Assembly (NCBI RefSeq): GCF_047663525.1
Contig: NC_092588.1
Location: 108,333,001 to 108,397,000 of the forward strand
Direction: 5' to 3'
DNA from: Anas platyrhynchos
Taxonomy: Eukaryota; Chordata; Aves; Anseriformes; Anatidae
DNA length: 64,000 bases
Shown: positions 1 to 11,586 of the stretch, piece after piece
Layout of the letters: each line of letters opens with the position of its first letter
How positions within the stretch are numbered: position 1 is the first letter of the stretch
The notes under the pieces: generated by a model
Told to the model about the DNA's origin: nothing
Seen by the model: the letters and a program-made list of their open reading frames with translations, nothing else
The model's database searches: none
Position numbers and translations under genes: made by a program

Positions 1-2246
1 CCCCAACAACTACAGTTTCTCTGCTTCAGCTCAATCAAGAAAAGCAGCCCTGGAAACCAAATTTGCTTTAGAAGGCTACTTATTCTCATTCCAAAGCACA
101 GCACAAACTTGTACTTTCATTCCTCCGGAAAAAAAGGAAATCTCCATATAAAAAGAAAAATGTAAAAGAGACTAAGCAGAATATTAAAATAATGCAATAT
201 AGAACAGAAAGACCAGTTAATCAGCCAACAAGGGAAGTAATTTTTGCAATGACACGGTTGCTCTGAAAGAAAAAATCCAGTTGAGCTATATAAAAACAAG
301 CTACACAAAGAAAACCAAAAATCCATTTGACATCTCTAACCCTGCCAAGGCACCAGTCCAAGTACAAGCAGCAACTACTCAGCAATTCAGAGCCAGTCTA
401 TATAGACGTTTTATTTGGGTACACACAGAAGAAGAATAGAATTCATTCTTCATCATGAGAATTAAACTCTATCTTGACGGGAAAAAATAAAGCAGAAATC
501 AACAGTTTAACACTGAGAAAAAAAAAAAAAAAAAGGAACTTCACAAGGCAGTAGATGGCCTTTAGCCATCTCAACAGTCTCCACACAATCTCTGCCATTT
601 AGAAGGTACCCGAACCATATTTTTGCATCAGCGTGAGTTACTTCCGATCAGCATTTCCAATCCTCTCACGTCACGCAGTTGCTTCCCTCTAGCACACAAG
701 TTAAACATTCACCAGCCAGCCAAGTCCCACCCTCACAGGGGGCTGGCTGCAAGCAGGGCAGCTATCACCTGCCAGCACTGCTATCAATAAGGAGGTTGCA
801 CATAAACGTCACAACTCACCCACAGGGCTCTTGGCACACCATCAGAAGCCAATTCAAACTAGGTAAGAGAGTTTATAAATATATATATTATTTTTTACAG
901 GTATTCAAGCCAGACAAATGCAAAACTCAATCTCTCAGAGGAGTCACTGCATTGTCTCCCTGAATCCCCGCAGCCAACACGCACAATGTTGCACTTTCTA
1001 CCTGTCAAACCCACTCACTTTAAAGAGTTGATATTATTCTTAGTACAGCAGCATTGTGATGGACACCATATAAGCAGCTCAATGAACGTTAGAAAAAGCA
1101 CACTTCCTAAAATAGTCTCAAGAAAAACAAGATTTCCATTTTTCAGATGGATGCTAAGACACACAGAGGCAGCACGACTTGTAGATCGCGCAAAGTCTAT
1201 GAAAGGGACTGGAAACAAGCACAGATCTTTCAAGACCCAAACCAACACATTAGCCATAACAATGATTCTGAAGGCAACACAGGTTGGATTTAAGTTAAAT
1301 TGGCACAATTACAGCTGTATTCCAGTATTTCGATTAACGTTAGAGGGCCTTTGCATCTTGGACATTAAAGAACACAAGAGGTGTAGACCTTTCCTGCTGG
1401 AAAACTATAAAAGCCAAGACACTGCCTTTGAAAAAAAATACCAACATATCCTCACACTAATTTTCATAGCTGTAACAACCTCACAGATATTTTTAATAAA
1501 ACCTTAAGTAGCAAGAATTCGTTCAGCTGAAAATCTCTATAACCATGCAAATGAATTCACAGTCCTTGGCATTAAAAATATTTCACAGATCGACCGAGCT
1601 GAGCTGTCAACAGGTAATCAGAGAGATAAGCAAACAACGTAACTACTCCCCTCGTGCCTCCCCGTCTTTCCCCACACTCCCTCAAAGGAAAGAAATCTTT
1701 TCCTGTTCTGATCTATTTTTACAGCCCAGTGCATTGGTATTTTGGACTATTTCCAAGGGTATTCTTTAGCGGGGCATCACAACCAGACGCCAGATTCCCA
1801 AATTATCGCAGCGTATTCCCAGCCTATTCCACACGACGGCAACCGAATTAATAAAGGCACTGGGAACCACCAAATGCAAGCATGTCCAAACCCAGCAAAA
1901 AAAAAAAAAACAAAAACAAAAAACACCATTGCTAGGGCAACATCTGAATTCAGCTTCGTGTTTCCACAAAGGTTACACTTCAGGGAAATTCCTGGGATCA
2001 GTGGCGTGCGGGGCCAGTGTCCATCCATCCATCCATCCTCACTGAAGCACGGCTCATTTTTTGAGTGTTCACCCAGGAATGCGTTTGCAGGCTGAGCGTG
2101 ACCACCTCCAGCTCCCCTCAGGACACGAAGCTGAGGTCCTGGGGTGCCCTGTGCCCCCCGACGGCCGCCCCCTGCCCCTCGCAGACCCCTGTAGGGGGGT
2201 CGGGAAGGGGGGGGGGGGGTGTACAGGTTGTGTCCCCGCTCCTCAC
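1..2246 (-). other. KIF13A: KIF13A intron 2 (partial)
   Basis: I see no exon of KIF13A here and none of the open frames resembles the motor domain. The stretch is AT-rich with short A runs (about 519-535 and 1899-1910) and becomes GC-rich from about 2,050. The next coding exon lies beyond the left edge. Confidence 0.7.
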
Positions 2247-2337
2247 CTCTCTCCCTGCTTGGCGTTGGAAGGCGGCGGGTGCAGCACCGTCTGGTTGCCC
2301 TCCATCTCCACGATGCACTTGGTGTTCAGATCCAGCT
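2247..2337 (-). CDS. KIF13A: KIF13A coding exon 2
   Basis: The acceptor reads TTGCAG|AGCTGG and the donor AGAG|GTGAGG. The exon is 91 bp: 29 whole codons plus split codons at both ends. It encodes ELDLNTKCIVEMEGNQTVLH followed by PPPSNAKQGE, a close match to KIF13A. A 13-G run (2207-2219) and a 13-C run (2391-2403) flank it in the introns. Confidence 0.92.
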
Positions 2338-2556
2338 CTGCAAGGAGAGGAGGCGGTGAGGGAAGGGGGGGGGTGGACGCCCCCCTACAACCCCCCCCCC
2401 CCCACACATAGGGTCGTTAAGGGGCCGGAGGGTGGGGGGGGGAGCTGAGGCGCTTTCTCAGCCCCCTGCCCGCAGAGGGGCGGCGGTGAGGAGCCGGTTA
2501 CCTCTCCTGTTCATGGGCCGGACCCTGACGGCGACCTTCACCTTGGTGTCCGACAT
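2247..2556 (-). CDS. KIF13A: KIF13A, 5' end (coding exons 1 and 2 only)
   Basis: This is the start of a kinesin-3 family plus-end-directed microtubule motor that carries endosomal and Golgi cargo. Only the first 48 or so residues, the N-terminal edge of the motor domain, lie in the window; the rest continues off the left end on the minus strand. The protein begins MSDTKVKVAVRVRPMNRR and continues ELDLNTKCIVEMEGNQTVLH. This fits KIF13A and differs from the KIF13B paralogue, which starts MGDSKVKVAVRIRP. The exons join in phase 1 (G|AG codon) across a GT-AG intron of 164 bp. NHLRC1, TPMT and KDM1B lie to the right in the same order as on human 6p22.3. Identification is from remembered family sequence, not a search. 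Confidence 0.92.
2502..2556 (-). CDS. KIF13A: KIF13A coding exon 1
   Basis: It codes for residues 1-18 plus the first base of codon 19. The ATG is at 2556-2554 in a CpG island with GCC directly before it (GCCATGT). The donor reads AGAG|GTAACC. The VAVRVRP strand is the first beta strand of the kinesin motor fold. Confidence 0.93.
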
Positions 2557-2655
2557 GGCTGCCCCGGGGGGCGGCGGGCGGCCCCCGCCTCAGCGGCACC
2601 TCGCAGCCGGGCAGCGCCGCGCACAGCCACCCCGCGCAGCGCCAGCGTCCATGCC

Positions 2656-2728
2656 GGGGGAGGGAGGAGGAGGAGGAGGAGGAGGAGGAGGAGGAGAATG
2701 AGGAGGGAGGAAGGAGGGAGGAGGAGGC
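2656..2728. repeat. GGA-rich polypurine tract
   Basis: A run of GGA/GAG triplets on the plus strand with very few interruptions, within the KIF13A leader or promoter. Such mirror-symmetric purine tracts can form triplex DNA. Confidence 0.8.
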
Positions 2729-2831
2729 GCAGCCCCACAGCCGCCTCCCCTCTCAGCCTCGGCCGGCGCCGGCCCTCAGCGCGCCCCCCGCCGCCATTTT
2801 CCGCCCGCAGCGGCCCCGCCGCCGGGCAGCC

Positions 2832-2947
2832 GCGGAAACACCCGAGCGGCTTCGGCACCCGGGAGGGGGGGAGTGGCGGAAACACCCGAGCGGCTTCGGC
2901 ACTGAGGGGGGGGTGGCGGAAACAGCCGAGCGGCTTCGGGACCGGGG
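2832..2947. repeat. Triplicated 24-bp GC-rich module (period 44/40 bp)
   Basis: A module running from GCGGAAAC to CGGCTTCGG starts at 2832, 2876 and 2916, separated by G-rich spacers. Copies 1 and 2 share the whole core and copy 3 has one change (AACAGCCG for AACACCCG). Each copy includes a GGAA core (ETS-like). Confidence 0.85.
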
Positions 2948-3068
2948 AGGGAGGGGGAGGAGGGGGTTGGATGCCCCCCCTCCGGGCAGCCGCGCAGTGA
3001 GCATGCGCAATGGGGGCCGCGCCTTGCAGTGGCGCTAAAGGGCGGGGAGGGGGCGCTGTGGAGCAGGG

Positions 3069-3080
3069 CGCGCATGCGCG
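3069..3080. promoter_or_regulatory. NRF1-type binding site
   Basis: CGCGCATGCGCG is a perfect 12-bp palindrome matching the NRF1 consensus YGCGCAYGCGCR at every position. A half-matching GCATGCGCA lies at 3001-3009. Binding itself is inferred. Confidence 0.6.
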
Positions 3081-3128
3081 GTGCGGGAGGGGGAAGGCGG
3101 GAGGTGCGCCCTGCCCTCAGCTTGCCCG

Positions 3129-3160
3129 CCGTTAACGGGCGGCAGGCGGCCGTTAAACGG
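3129..3160. promoter_or_regulatory. Paired MYB-like palindromes
   Basis: CCGTTAACGG (3129-3138) and CCGTTAAACGG (3150-3160) are two near-identical palindromes 11 bp apart. Each contains two inverted MYB half-sites (YAACKG). A third half-site TAACGG is at 3214-3219. Function is inferred from the motif only. Confidence 0.4.
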
Positions 3161-3172
3161 TCGCTGGGAGAA

Positions 3173-3191
3173 GGGGGGGGGGGGGGGGGGG
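3173..3191. repeat. 19-nt G homopolymer
   Basis: Nineteen uninterrupted G residues at the edge of the CpG island. Length in any assembly is likely to be unreliable, and it could form G-quadruplex structures. Confidence 0.85.
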
Positions 3192-3552
3192 TTGTCGTGC
3201 TCTTGTTTTGTTTTAACGGTGTGTGTTCTTCAAGGGTGTGCTCGCTCCGCAGAAAAAAGACGAAGGGGCCCCAAAATGGGGGAGTGGGCAGGAAAAGAGT
3301 GAAAAACTAGGGAAAAAATAGGGTTTTGAGGGCAGCGGAAGGGCTGTGAGGGACCCCGGGCAGTGCACAGAGCCCAGTGTGAGGTGCAGAGCAGGGGGCA
3401 GGCAGGGAGGTGTGAAGGTTTGTGCTGTTACCACAAAGGAGCCTGGGCGTCAAGTTACGTGGAGTTTGGGAAGGGTCACGAGGAGAAATCCACAAACTGC
3501 CCAGAACAAAGTACTGACCTCTGGGGAGTTCTAGGACTAAAGATGCTCTGTG

Positions 3553-4420
3553 ATCATAGAATCAGAGAATGCCTCAAGCTGGAGTCCCATCCAGCCTGGC
3601 CTTGAACACCTCCAGGGATGGGGCAGCCACAGCTGCTCTGGGCAACCTGTGCCAGCGTCTCACCACCCTCGTGGTGAAGAATTTCCTTCAAACATCTAAT
3701 TTAAATCTCCCCTCTTTTACTTTAAAACCATTCACCCTTGTCCTGTCATTATCTGAATAACCAATAACTTGCACTCCATCCTTTTATAAGCCCCCTTGAA
3801 CCACTGAAAGGCTGCAATGAGGTGTCCCCAGAGCCTTCTCTTCTGCAGGCTGAACAGCCCCAGCTCCCTCAGCCTTTCTTCACAGGAGAGGTGCTCCAGC
3901 CCTCAGCATCTTCAGGGCCCTCCTCTGGACCCACACTAACAGTCCCACATCCTTCTTGTGCTGGGGGCCTCACACCTGAACGCAGCGCTCCAGTGGGGCC
4001 TCAAAAGAGCAGAGCAGAGGGGCACAATCCCCTCCCTCCACCTGCTGCCCACTCCTCTGTTGGTACAGCTCAGGACACAGTTGGCCTTCTGGGCTGCAAG
4101 TGTGCGCTGCTGCCTCATGTCAAGCTTTTGATCCACCTGAACCCTGAGGTCCTTCTCTGCGGGGCTGCTCTCAAGTGCAGCACCTTGCACTTGGGCTTGT
4201 TGAACTTCATTAGGTTCACGTGGGCCCACTTCTCAATCTTGTCCAGCTCCCTCTGGATGCCATCCCTTCCTCCTGTTGTATCAAGTGCTCCACTCAGCTT
4301 GGTGTCATCTGCAATCTTGCTGAGGGTGCACTCTACTCGATCCCACTGCCTATACCAAGTTGATCAAGTCGAAAATAATCAATTGCTTGGTGCATTCCTG
4401 GTGCTAGCACTGATGCCCCA
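3553..4420 (-). mobile_element. CR1 LINE fragment, minus orientation
   Basis: The left end ATCATAGAATCA is the reverse complement of the CR1 3' terminal repeat. The body carries the standard CR1 3' landmarks in reverse: the block around 3,590-3,670 (CAGCCTGGCCTTGAACACC), the 'cttctgcaggctgaacagc' stretch near 3,840 and 'gtgctgggggcctcacacc' near 3,960. About 80 bp usually present near the 3' end appear deleted just after the terminal repeat. The element is 5'-truncated; its upstream edge near 4,420 is approximate. No intact reading frame remains. Confidence 0.9.
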
Positions 4421-7033
4421 GGAGAGCCGTGTTTTACGCCTCTGTAAGGCTTGCAACCAGAGCTACCTTGGTGCTAGACCTTAAAGAAAGGCAGAAACTG
4501 CCCCATTCCCAGGCTGGAATTTCTGTCTTTTGAAAAGGGCTGCCTGTGAAACCCGGAGCCTGCTCAAATGGAGCTGCTTTTCCAAACAACTGGCAATTGT
4601 TAACAAGTGCCTGCCCAAATACCACAGGAGAGAGTTGTGTCCATTCACTAAGAGTGAGTTCAACATCAGGGAAAAGCATTATAAACAGCAATGCATTATC
4701 CCTGCAACCATGAGCTCCAAGGATGGCCACGCTTTCAACAAATAAGCCAAGAAAGATGTTTAGTAAAACGGCAGTAGGCTTATGATCTCACGACAGCCTT
4801 CCTTTTGAAGTATCTTGTTAAAGCTTTGTTTTCCCCCAAAAAGTGTTTCCTTAGCTTCAGGAAAATATTTTCCAAAGAATCAATCCTTATTGTCTAATGC
4901 AGCTAACTGGCAGGAATCCCAGACGCAGAACCAGTGATATCTGTAACGTTTTGCTTACTGAAAAGACAGGCTAAAATCCAACTGGGATTATTCTGTCTAC
5001 TTTGGGGCTAAGCTACTGCAGGGAGAATGGACTAAACAGAAAAAAATGACGGATAGGTAGCTGCACTGAGAAACAGCAGAGCTTTCAAAAAGAGGTAAAA
5101 ACGTCCAGTGGTGCCGCAAAGGCACATCCCACCCCGCCCCCTGGCACATCAGCCAGAAGAGCCCTGAAAAGGGGCTCAGAGCTGTGAGCAGAAAGAAGCC
5201 TGGAGGTAGATTGTGTTGCCTCCGAATGCCCACTGGTCTGAGGACTGATTAAAGGAGATGTGAGACATGCTCTCAGTGTGGTGAGAGGGAGACTTCGCCA
5301 AACAGAGCCGGGTATGTAAAAAACATCACTAGCAGAAGCTGGCACACACAGATTTCTTGCCTGTGGAAGAAGGCATCAGGAATGAAGTTTGTTATGAAAT
5401 GCATCCCAAGTATGTGGTTCAACCAGGAAGGAAAAGGAGAGATGTTGAAACGAGGCATCCTACATTTGGCTGCGGACTGTAAGGGCGCTGATCAAAGTAA
5501 GCGCTGGCTCAAGATAAGGCGCGATGTCTGCAATGGCTGTGCACAAACCGAGTTGTTCTGCAAAGCTTGGATGTTGTCGGGAAGCAAAATGCAGCCAACA
5601 GACAGAAGGGAAAATAATCCCTTCCATCTCTATTTTCCATCTCTTAGTGGAAAAGCTACATCATTGCAAAATGAAATAAAAACAACGATATTAGATAAAG
5701 AGACACTGAAGGAGCCTTTATAAGATTGCCTGTGATTTTGGCTGTGGGAAGGGTCTTGGGAAAGAATTTTCGCTCAAGTCTGGAATAGGCTTGTGGATGA
5801 TATTCAACTATTCGCAAGTTCCGAAAGCCAACCAGGCTAAAGAGTTTGAAAAGGAAGCTGCAACCTAATTTGTTCTCACATAGACTGTAGCTGCTGTTCT
5901 CTTCTTGTGAAATCCTGATTTTTTTCTGGTTTTAGGTAGCTGGGAAAAGGATTTTTGCTCTTTCATTCGCATCAGCGCACCCTGGGAAACAACTGCCAAG
6001 ACTGAGGTGCTGATTCCACCAACATTAGATATCTTCTTGGGGAAGTGCTTTTGGCAACACCTATAACGCGACTTGACAACATCGGTTAGGCAACAAGCAT
6101 GTAGAAGAATATATTTCTGGTCTCCCCAAAACCTTTGGCATTACAGCAGAATAGAAAGAGAGTCATGTTATCGGGGCTCCATGAGATCATGAGGTAGCCC
6201 AGAGAGCAATCTGTACTTGTACAGAAATATCTTAACATGCCTGACAGAATCATCAAGCCTGAAAAAAATTATTTGCCTGAAAAAAAAAATTATTTCTGAT
6301 GGGCCTGGATGTTAGAACTGGTGTATATATATATAGCTTGCAGTCTCGGAAAGCAGGTTTTTAAGATCCTGTAAATAGAAGAAGTAATGGACCTGATGTA
6401 AGAGGCTGTGTGTGTGCCAGGATAGAAAATTCTTGGCTGCGTGGGTGTGGGTATATTGGCTCTTTCATCAAAAGACCCAGTGGAAAGGAGTTCACCACTA
6501 CCATCTCATGAGCAACAACAGCAAAAAGCATTATCAAACCCCAAAGGACTGAAGATCCACAGCATCAGACAGCCTCCGCCAGCATCCAGAATTGAACCAG
6601 AAGCCAAATAACCGAGGACATATTTGCAGATTTGCAACTTACCGTTCTAGTACAACCATGCTGATTACAATTAATTTAAGTTTTGGATACCCAACTAAAA
6701 ATGTTGTTGTCTGATGATATGATTAATGAAGCCCGTGGTTTCTGTGAAAGGACTTCATCAGGTAGTGCTTAAGCTTACAGGTACTTCAAAAGTATTTTAA
6801 ACTGGTTGATTACATACACTAAAACTCATTTACTCACTTCTGCAAGATGCTCCGTGGTATGCCTACCTCTAAGGTACAGATCACTATGTGGCAACATATT
6901 TGGAAACTTCGTTTTGCATTTAAATAAAAAGTTAAAGTAATATCAGTGTTACTATGACTATTGTTGAGCATCATGCTCACCAATGCAAGACTCTCTTGGC
7001 GTTTTCAGAAGTTCGCTTTTAAACCAAGGTGTC
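4421..7033. other. Intergenic, nothing recognised
   Basis: The region lies between the KIF13A-side CR1 and the LTR-like fragment. The open frames are short (under about 115 codons), show no family resemblance and lack usable splice-site context. A short TA run is present near 6,326. Confidence 0.6.
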
Positions 7034-7276
7034 TGTGGTGGTTTCACTCAGCCGGGCAGCCAAGTTTCACCACAACCATTCTCACTCCTTCTCTTCAAAG
7101 GAAAAGGGAGAAAAAATACAGTGGATAAGGCTCAAAGGTTGAGATAAGGACAGGGAGATCACTCAACAGTTATCATCACGAGCAAAACAGACTCAATGTA
7201 GGGAAATTGATGTAATTTATTGCCTATTACTGACAAGCTAGAGCAATGAGAAGCTAAAAACAAACTAAAAACACCT
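7034..7276. mobile_element. Avian endogenous-retrovirus LTR-like fragment
   Basis: It begins TGTGGTGGTTTCACTC and contains 'ggttgagataaggacaggga', 'gcaaaacagactcaatgtag' and a T/A-rich 'gtaatttattgcctattact' block in that order. From memory this is the arrangement of a widespread bird LTR family. It stops abruptly after AAAAACACCT, so it is a truncated solo fragment with no viral genes. Family name and orientation are not assigned; a repeat-library comparison would settle it. Confidence 0.55.
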
Positions 7277-10200
7277 GGCTGCCTTGTATCTGTAGTAACA
7301 CCCAATCTGAAGAAAAGTTTCAGATACTTTGTAAGAATTTGAATCATTCTGTAATGCACTTAAAATACAAGAATGGCAAAACAAACGATCAGTTATTTTA
7401 GCACAAGTGGTGTATTGCAAACCTATAAATTGATCTGAACAGTTAAAAAATGAGTTTGTTTTCCTTTTTTTAAGAACAATGAAAAAAAGAAGATGCAGAA
7501 AAAAATATAAAAAGAAAAGAGAAGGAAGACACCTCTGATGTCTTTTCTATGCCTTTATGTTCTGAAATACACATATTTAAGTTGATTGCTTCTTGCCTTG
7601 GTATTTTTTTTTCTAATGAGTAATAATTTTAAAATATTTTTAATCAGACTTCAGTGATAGTTCTTGTTCCTGCACGTAACTGCTTTTGCACTGAGGAGGA
7701 AAGAGGATGCTTGGAATATCCTGGAGGACAGCAAACAAAATGGCAGAAAGAAGGAACTGAGTGCGATTCAGGCCAATAAGATGCTTGTCTTCTGGCATTA
7801 TATTTCCCCTTCAAACACAGCAAGCATACGGAACCCTTTACATCTCCGCCTCAGCTACCCACAGCATCTCTGGATGAATGTCTCTCACCTGTCACCATCG
7901 CTTAGCTTGATCATGTTCCATGCCCTATGGGAGCTGGTGAGGGTTATTGATGGGTCATTCATCCATCGGAATTAGCTGCCAGCTCTCCCGGACATACTGA
8001 TGGATGGATGGGAGATGCCACGTGAAAAATGACAGCTTTCTGCTTCTGCAATGAGAAAAGATGTCAGCTGGAGAAAATGGATGGTGACGGTTGGTGGGGG
8101 GAATAAGGACGCAAACACAGGCAAAAACATCTCAAGCTGTTCTTCCCTGATCTCTTTTTCCTCTTCGTCTTCTTTCCACCACCCCCGTATTTTGGTATAG
8201 TTTTGCACCAAAGCAGTCAACGGGAATTTTGCGTCTTCACTAGGGCATGGACTGAATCTTTGTCTGCTTCTTGCTTCCCATCAGTTTCATTTTTGTTTCT
8301 TCCCTCTCAGCATTCCCGTGCGTTTGGCTGCTGATCCACAGTTCAGCGAGGAGAGAAAAGAAAATATCACTCCTTACTTTGGCCTGGTGGGGTGTTCCAG
8401 CTGCCCCTCATCTTCCCAAGGCACAACACTGATCATGTGAATCGACATTAAGGCATGGCCATGTCTTTATGTATATTCTCAGCAGGAGGATCGACTGCTC
8501 AACTTCATGTCATGGGAACTGGGGAGCGATGCTGGGTGCCTGAGGTCCTGCCACTGCGTTCCACTGACCCCCTCTCTCTGGCTAAAGGCAGGGAGAAGTG
8601 TCACGGAGCCTGCCAAGAACATCCGTCTTGTCAGCAGCGTCCCCAGCACGTATCTTGCTGCGCCTGACTGGCGCATGCTGTCACTGGCATGTCTAGCTTC
8701 ATCTCGTGTCACAGGAGCCAGAGACAAGGAGGAGCTGGCAGCACTGCGAGCATGGGAAGCAAAGCAATTACTTGGCTTTCTGTGTTGAAAGCGTCAAGAA
8801 AAAAACAAGGTGCTTGATCTTACAGTACCCAAAGATGCTTGCAATGGAGGTTTTTAATAGCAAATTTAACCCAAGGCATGTATTTTATAAGATTGACCAA
8901 AATTAAAGTTTTCTTTGGGTTTCCAAATTTTCACTGACCACTTTTTAAAATAAGAATTTACAGAGAAAGCAAAGCTTATTTTCAACCCAAACCCATTACA
9001 ACATTGTCTAGCCTGAGAAAGAGAGGCAAAATGAAAACTACACAATGAAACCAAGAGATACATTTAAGATTAATAAACTAATATATAACACTTTATGAAA
9101 AAGCATAGGAAGAAATCACAGGTCTAACAAAATAATTGATAGATTACTGATGTTGATGAAAAAAGAAGGTTGTACAGTCATCCATTCTTTAATTAGCATT
9201 TACTGTATAGGAAGCAAACCTGGGTATTCTAGAAGGGAGAAATATTTTCTATTAAAGGGCTAGGATAAAATATAACTTCATAGGCATGAATAAATGTCCT
9301 GTTACATACACAAACTTGTATTTTTCATTAAATAAAATGCAGACATCTAGAGAGCATCTATGGAAGCAAGTGCCTGTCCATAATTGTACACTGGGAACCA
9401 AATTTCTGTCTCATGCATCGCTAGACTTTGCAGATAACCCCACAGGACCAACACACTAAATTTTCAACAGAGTGCATGAGAGCGGGATTTTACCCAACAT
9501 CCTCGGCTAGGTTTTCAGTCTCCTTTCCCATTTCCTTTTTGCTCTCAAATTCAAGATGGATGTCAGGCTGGATGTTTGCCACCTCTCCCTTATCAGAGAT
9601 CTGTTTTGACTATGTCTCTAAAACACTGCTGGAGGCATGAAAACCATCCTTTATGTCCAACACATTTATGGCAACATGCTGGGCCTAGCAAGGGACGGCA
9701 GTGACAGACGCTGTTCTGACACTCAGAAAGAGAAGCAGTTTTAATTGCCAATATGAGGAGTAAATGCAGAATGCAAGCACCTTAACATCACCCTGCAGAT
9801 TAAAAATACATGTACATGCCCGTGTAGGATGTTACTATTCACAAGCAGTACGGTCAAAACCACTTTACTCTGAACAGAGCTAGCTTGCAGACTCTTTCAG
9901 TGGGGAATGGATTAAATTTGTTCTTATGGGCAATTCACATGTGTTCTGCATTATCTGTTTGGTTTTACCTGGAGGAGGTCCAAGCCTCTGTTAGGACTCT
10001 AACGCCTCCTCCATACCCACCCCGAGCGAGTGAGTAGACTGCGGGCTGGGGCTGGAGGTGAACAACTGCACTGAACGTCCCTGAGGCAGATGCAGTTGTG
10101 TCTCCTTCAAGCTCAAATGTTCCTTGCTGTGAGGGAAAGCGCATCAAAAGCAGTTCCTCTGATCAGACCAGACGTTTTCTTTCCGCCTCTGATACAGCAG

Positions 10201-10690
10201 TGCAATAGGGTTTTAGAAACCTCAGCCCCCTGCACAGCGCAGCAGGCAAGACCAGCCCCTCAGTGAGGGCACCTGCTTAATTTTAACATTTAACCACGTT
10301 TCTGTTCTGCAGAGGATAATCAATCCCTTTGCTCCACTCACAAGAACAGGGTGCAGGGAGCTCTGCTCCCCATCTCCTTTTGACATCCCCGCAAAACCCT
10401 GGGCACAGGTAACAAACAGTTCAGTTCTCCAACAGCTATTTGTGGGCTGTGTAGCTCACATCCCTTAACTCTCAGGGAAAGAAATGACACACCGATGGGT
10501 TTCTTTGCATTCGTGTTGCTCTTGGTGTTAAATGACTACACCATCCCCTTTTCACCTCAGGGGACACCTCCTCCCTGACTCAAAAACCTTCCTAAAATTT
10601 GTTTGCAGCAGGAAGAGCACACCCCCTTGATACTATGACAGAGCCGTGTGTGGCTGTGTCCCTTGAGATATTTCCTTCCGTGGGAGAGCA
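7277..10690. other. Intergenic, nothing recognised
   Basis: No coding region, RNA gene or repeat family recognised. Open frames at 7,664-7,975 and 8,455-8,790 have no family resemblance and appear to be chance. Confidence 0.55.
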
Positions 10691-10699
10691 GCTACTGAT

Positions 10700-10925
10700 G
10701 ACCCTGTAAAAAGCTTTGCTGAGGCTTCACCTGGAAAACTCACCACAGGCCCGGTGTTCATCACGTAGGGAAGAGGAGCTCGTGCTGGAACAGACCCACA
10801 AAAGGGTTACTGGGAGGACTGGCGAGTGGTGAATATTATCAGACACGAGCAGACTAGAAACGTTCAGTTTGTTTAGTCTAGCAAAATGAAGACAGAGGGG
10901 ATACGGCTGTTTATGCTTCCTTTCA
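10700..10925 (+). mobile_element. Old, diverged CR1/L3-like LINE fragment
   Basis: The order of degenerate landmarks follows the CR1 ORF2 3' region: 'gaggcttcacctggaaaact', a 'gctggaacagacccacaaaa' block, then 'tttgtttagtctagcaaaat' and 'acagaggggatacggctgtt'. It is much more diverged than the other copies in the window. Boundaries are approximate. Confidence 0.45.
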
Positions 10926-11018
10926 AGCTAGTTAGAAACCATGGTGCTACTTAAGTTCAAAGAAAACACGAGCACAAGAAAAAAATGGATGTAAACTGTC
11001 TTTCACGCGGCCCTTTTA

Positions 11019-11586
11019 TCCTGGGCTGCATTGGGAGGAGCCCTGCCAGTGGGTCAAGGGAGGTGATCAGTACCCTTTGCTCAGCACCAGTGAGGCCACA
11101 TAGAGTGGAGTGCTGTGACCAGTTCCGGGCTCCCCAGTACAAAAGGGACATGGACTTAATGGAGTGGGACCAGTGAAGGGCCACAAAGATGATGAAGGGA
11201 CGGGAGCACCTCTCCTAGAAGGAAAGGCTGAGAGCAGGCACTGTTCACCCTTAGGGAAGAGAAGGCTTGGGGGGGATCTCAATGTCTATAAATCCCAGAG
11301 GGGATCTAAGAGGACAGAGCCAGGCTGTTTGCGGTGCTGCCTAGTGCCAGGCTACGGGCACAAGCTGGAAACAGGGGGATCCCTCTGGGCATCTGGCAGC
11401 ACTTCTGTGCTGTGCACGTGGGTGACAGAGCTGGCACAGGCTGCCCAGAGAGGCTGTGGAGTCTCCTCCTTGGAGATCTACAGAAGCTGCCTGGATGTGG
11501 TCCTGGGCATCCTCCTTTAGGTGCTGGGCTAGATCAGCTCCAGAGGTCCCTGCCAACCTCAGGCAGTCTGGGATCCTGTGATCCTG
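11019..11586 (+). mobile_element. CR1 LINE 3' fragment, plus orientation
   Basis: It starts at the CR1 ORF2 stretch ATCCTGGGCTGCAT and runs through 'caggctgcccagagaggctg' and 'ctagatcagctccagaggtc' to a diverged 3' tail GATCCTGTGATCCTG. Many stops and indels break the reading frame, so it is an old copy. Confidence 0.88.

Larger units (their letters stand above)
2557..3220 (-). promoter_or_regulatory. KIF13A: KIF13A CpG-island promoter and 5' UTR
   Basis: This very GC- and CpG-rich block lies directly upstream of the KIF13A ATG. It contains a GGA-rich purine tract (2656-2728; pyrimidine-rich in the transcript sense), a YY1-like site (AAAATGGCGGC on the minus strand, 2790-2800), a triplicated GC-rich module (2832-2947), an exact NRF1 consensus palindrome (3069-3080) and MYB-type palindromes (3129-3160). 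No TATA box is apparent, as expected for a CpG-island promoter. The transcription start cannot be placed from sequence. Confidence 0.75.

Noticed and set aside
986-1507. 173-codon plus-strand open frame inside KIF13A intron 2
   Set aside because: No family resemblance, no conserved motif and no supporting splice or promoter context.
3822-4484. 220-codon plus-strand open frame
   Set aside because: It is the antisense strand of a CR1 element, not a gene.
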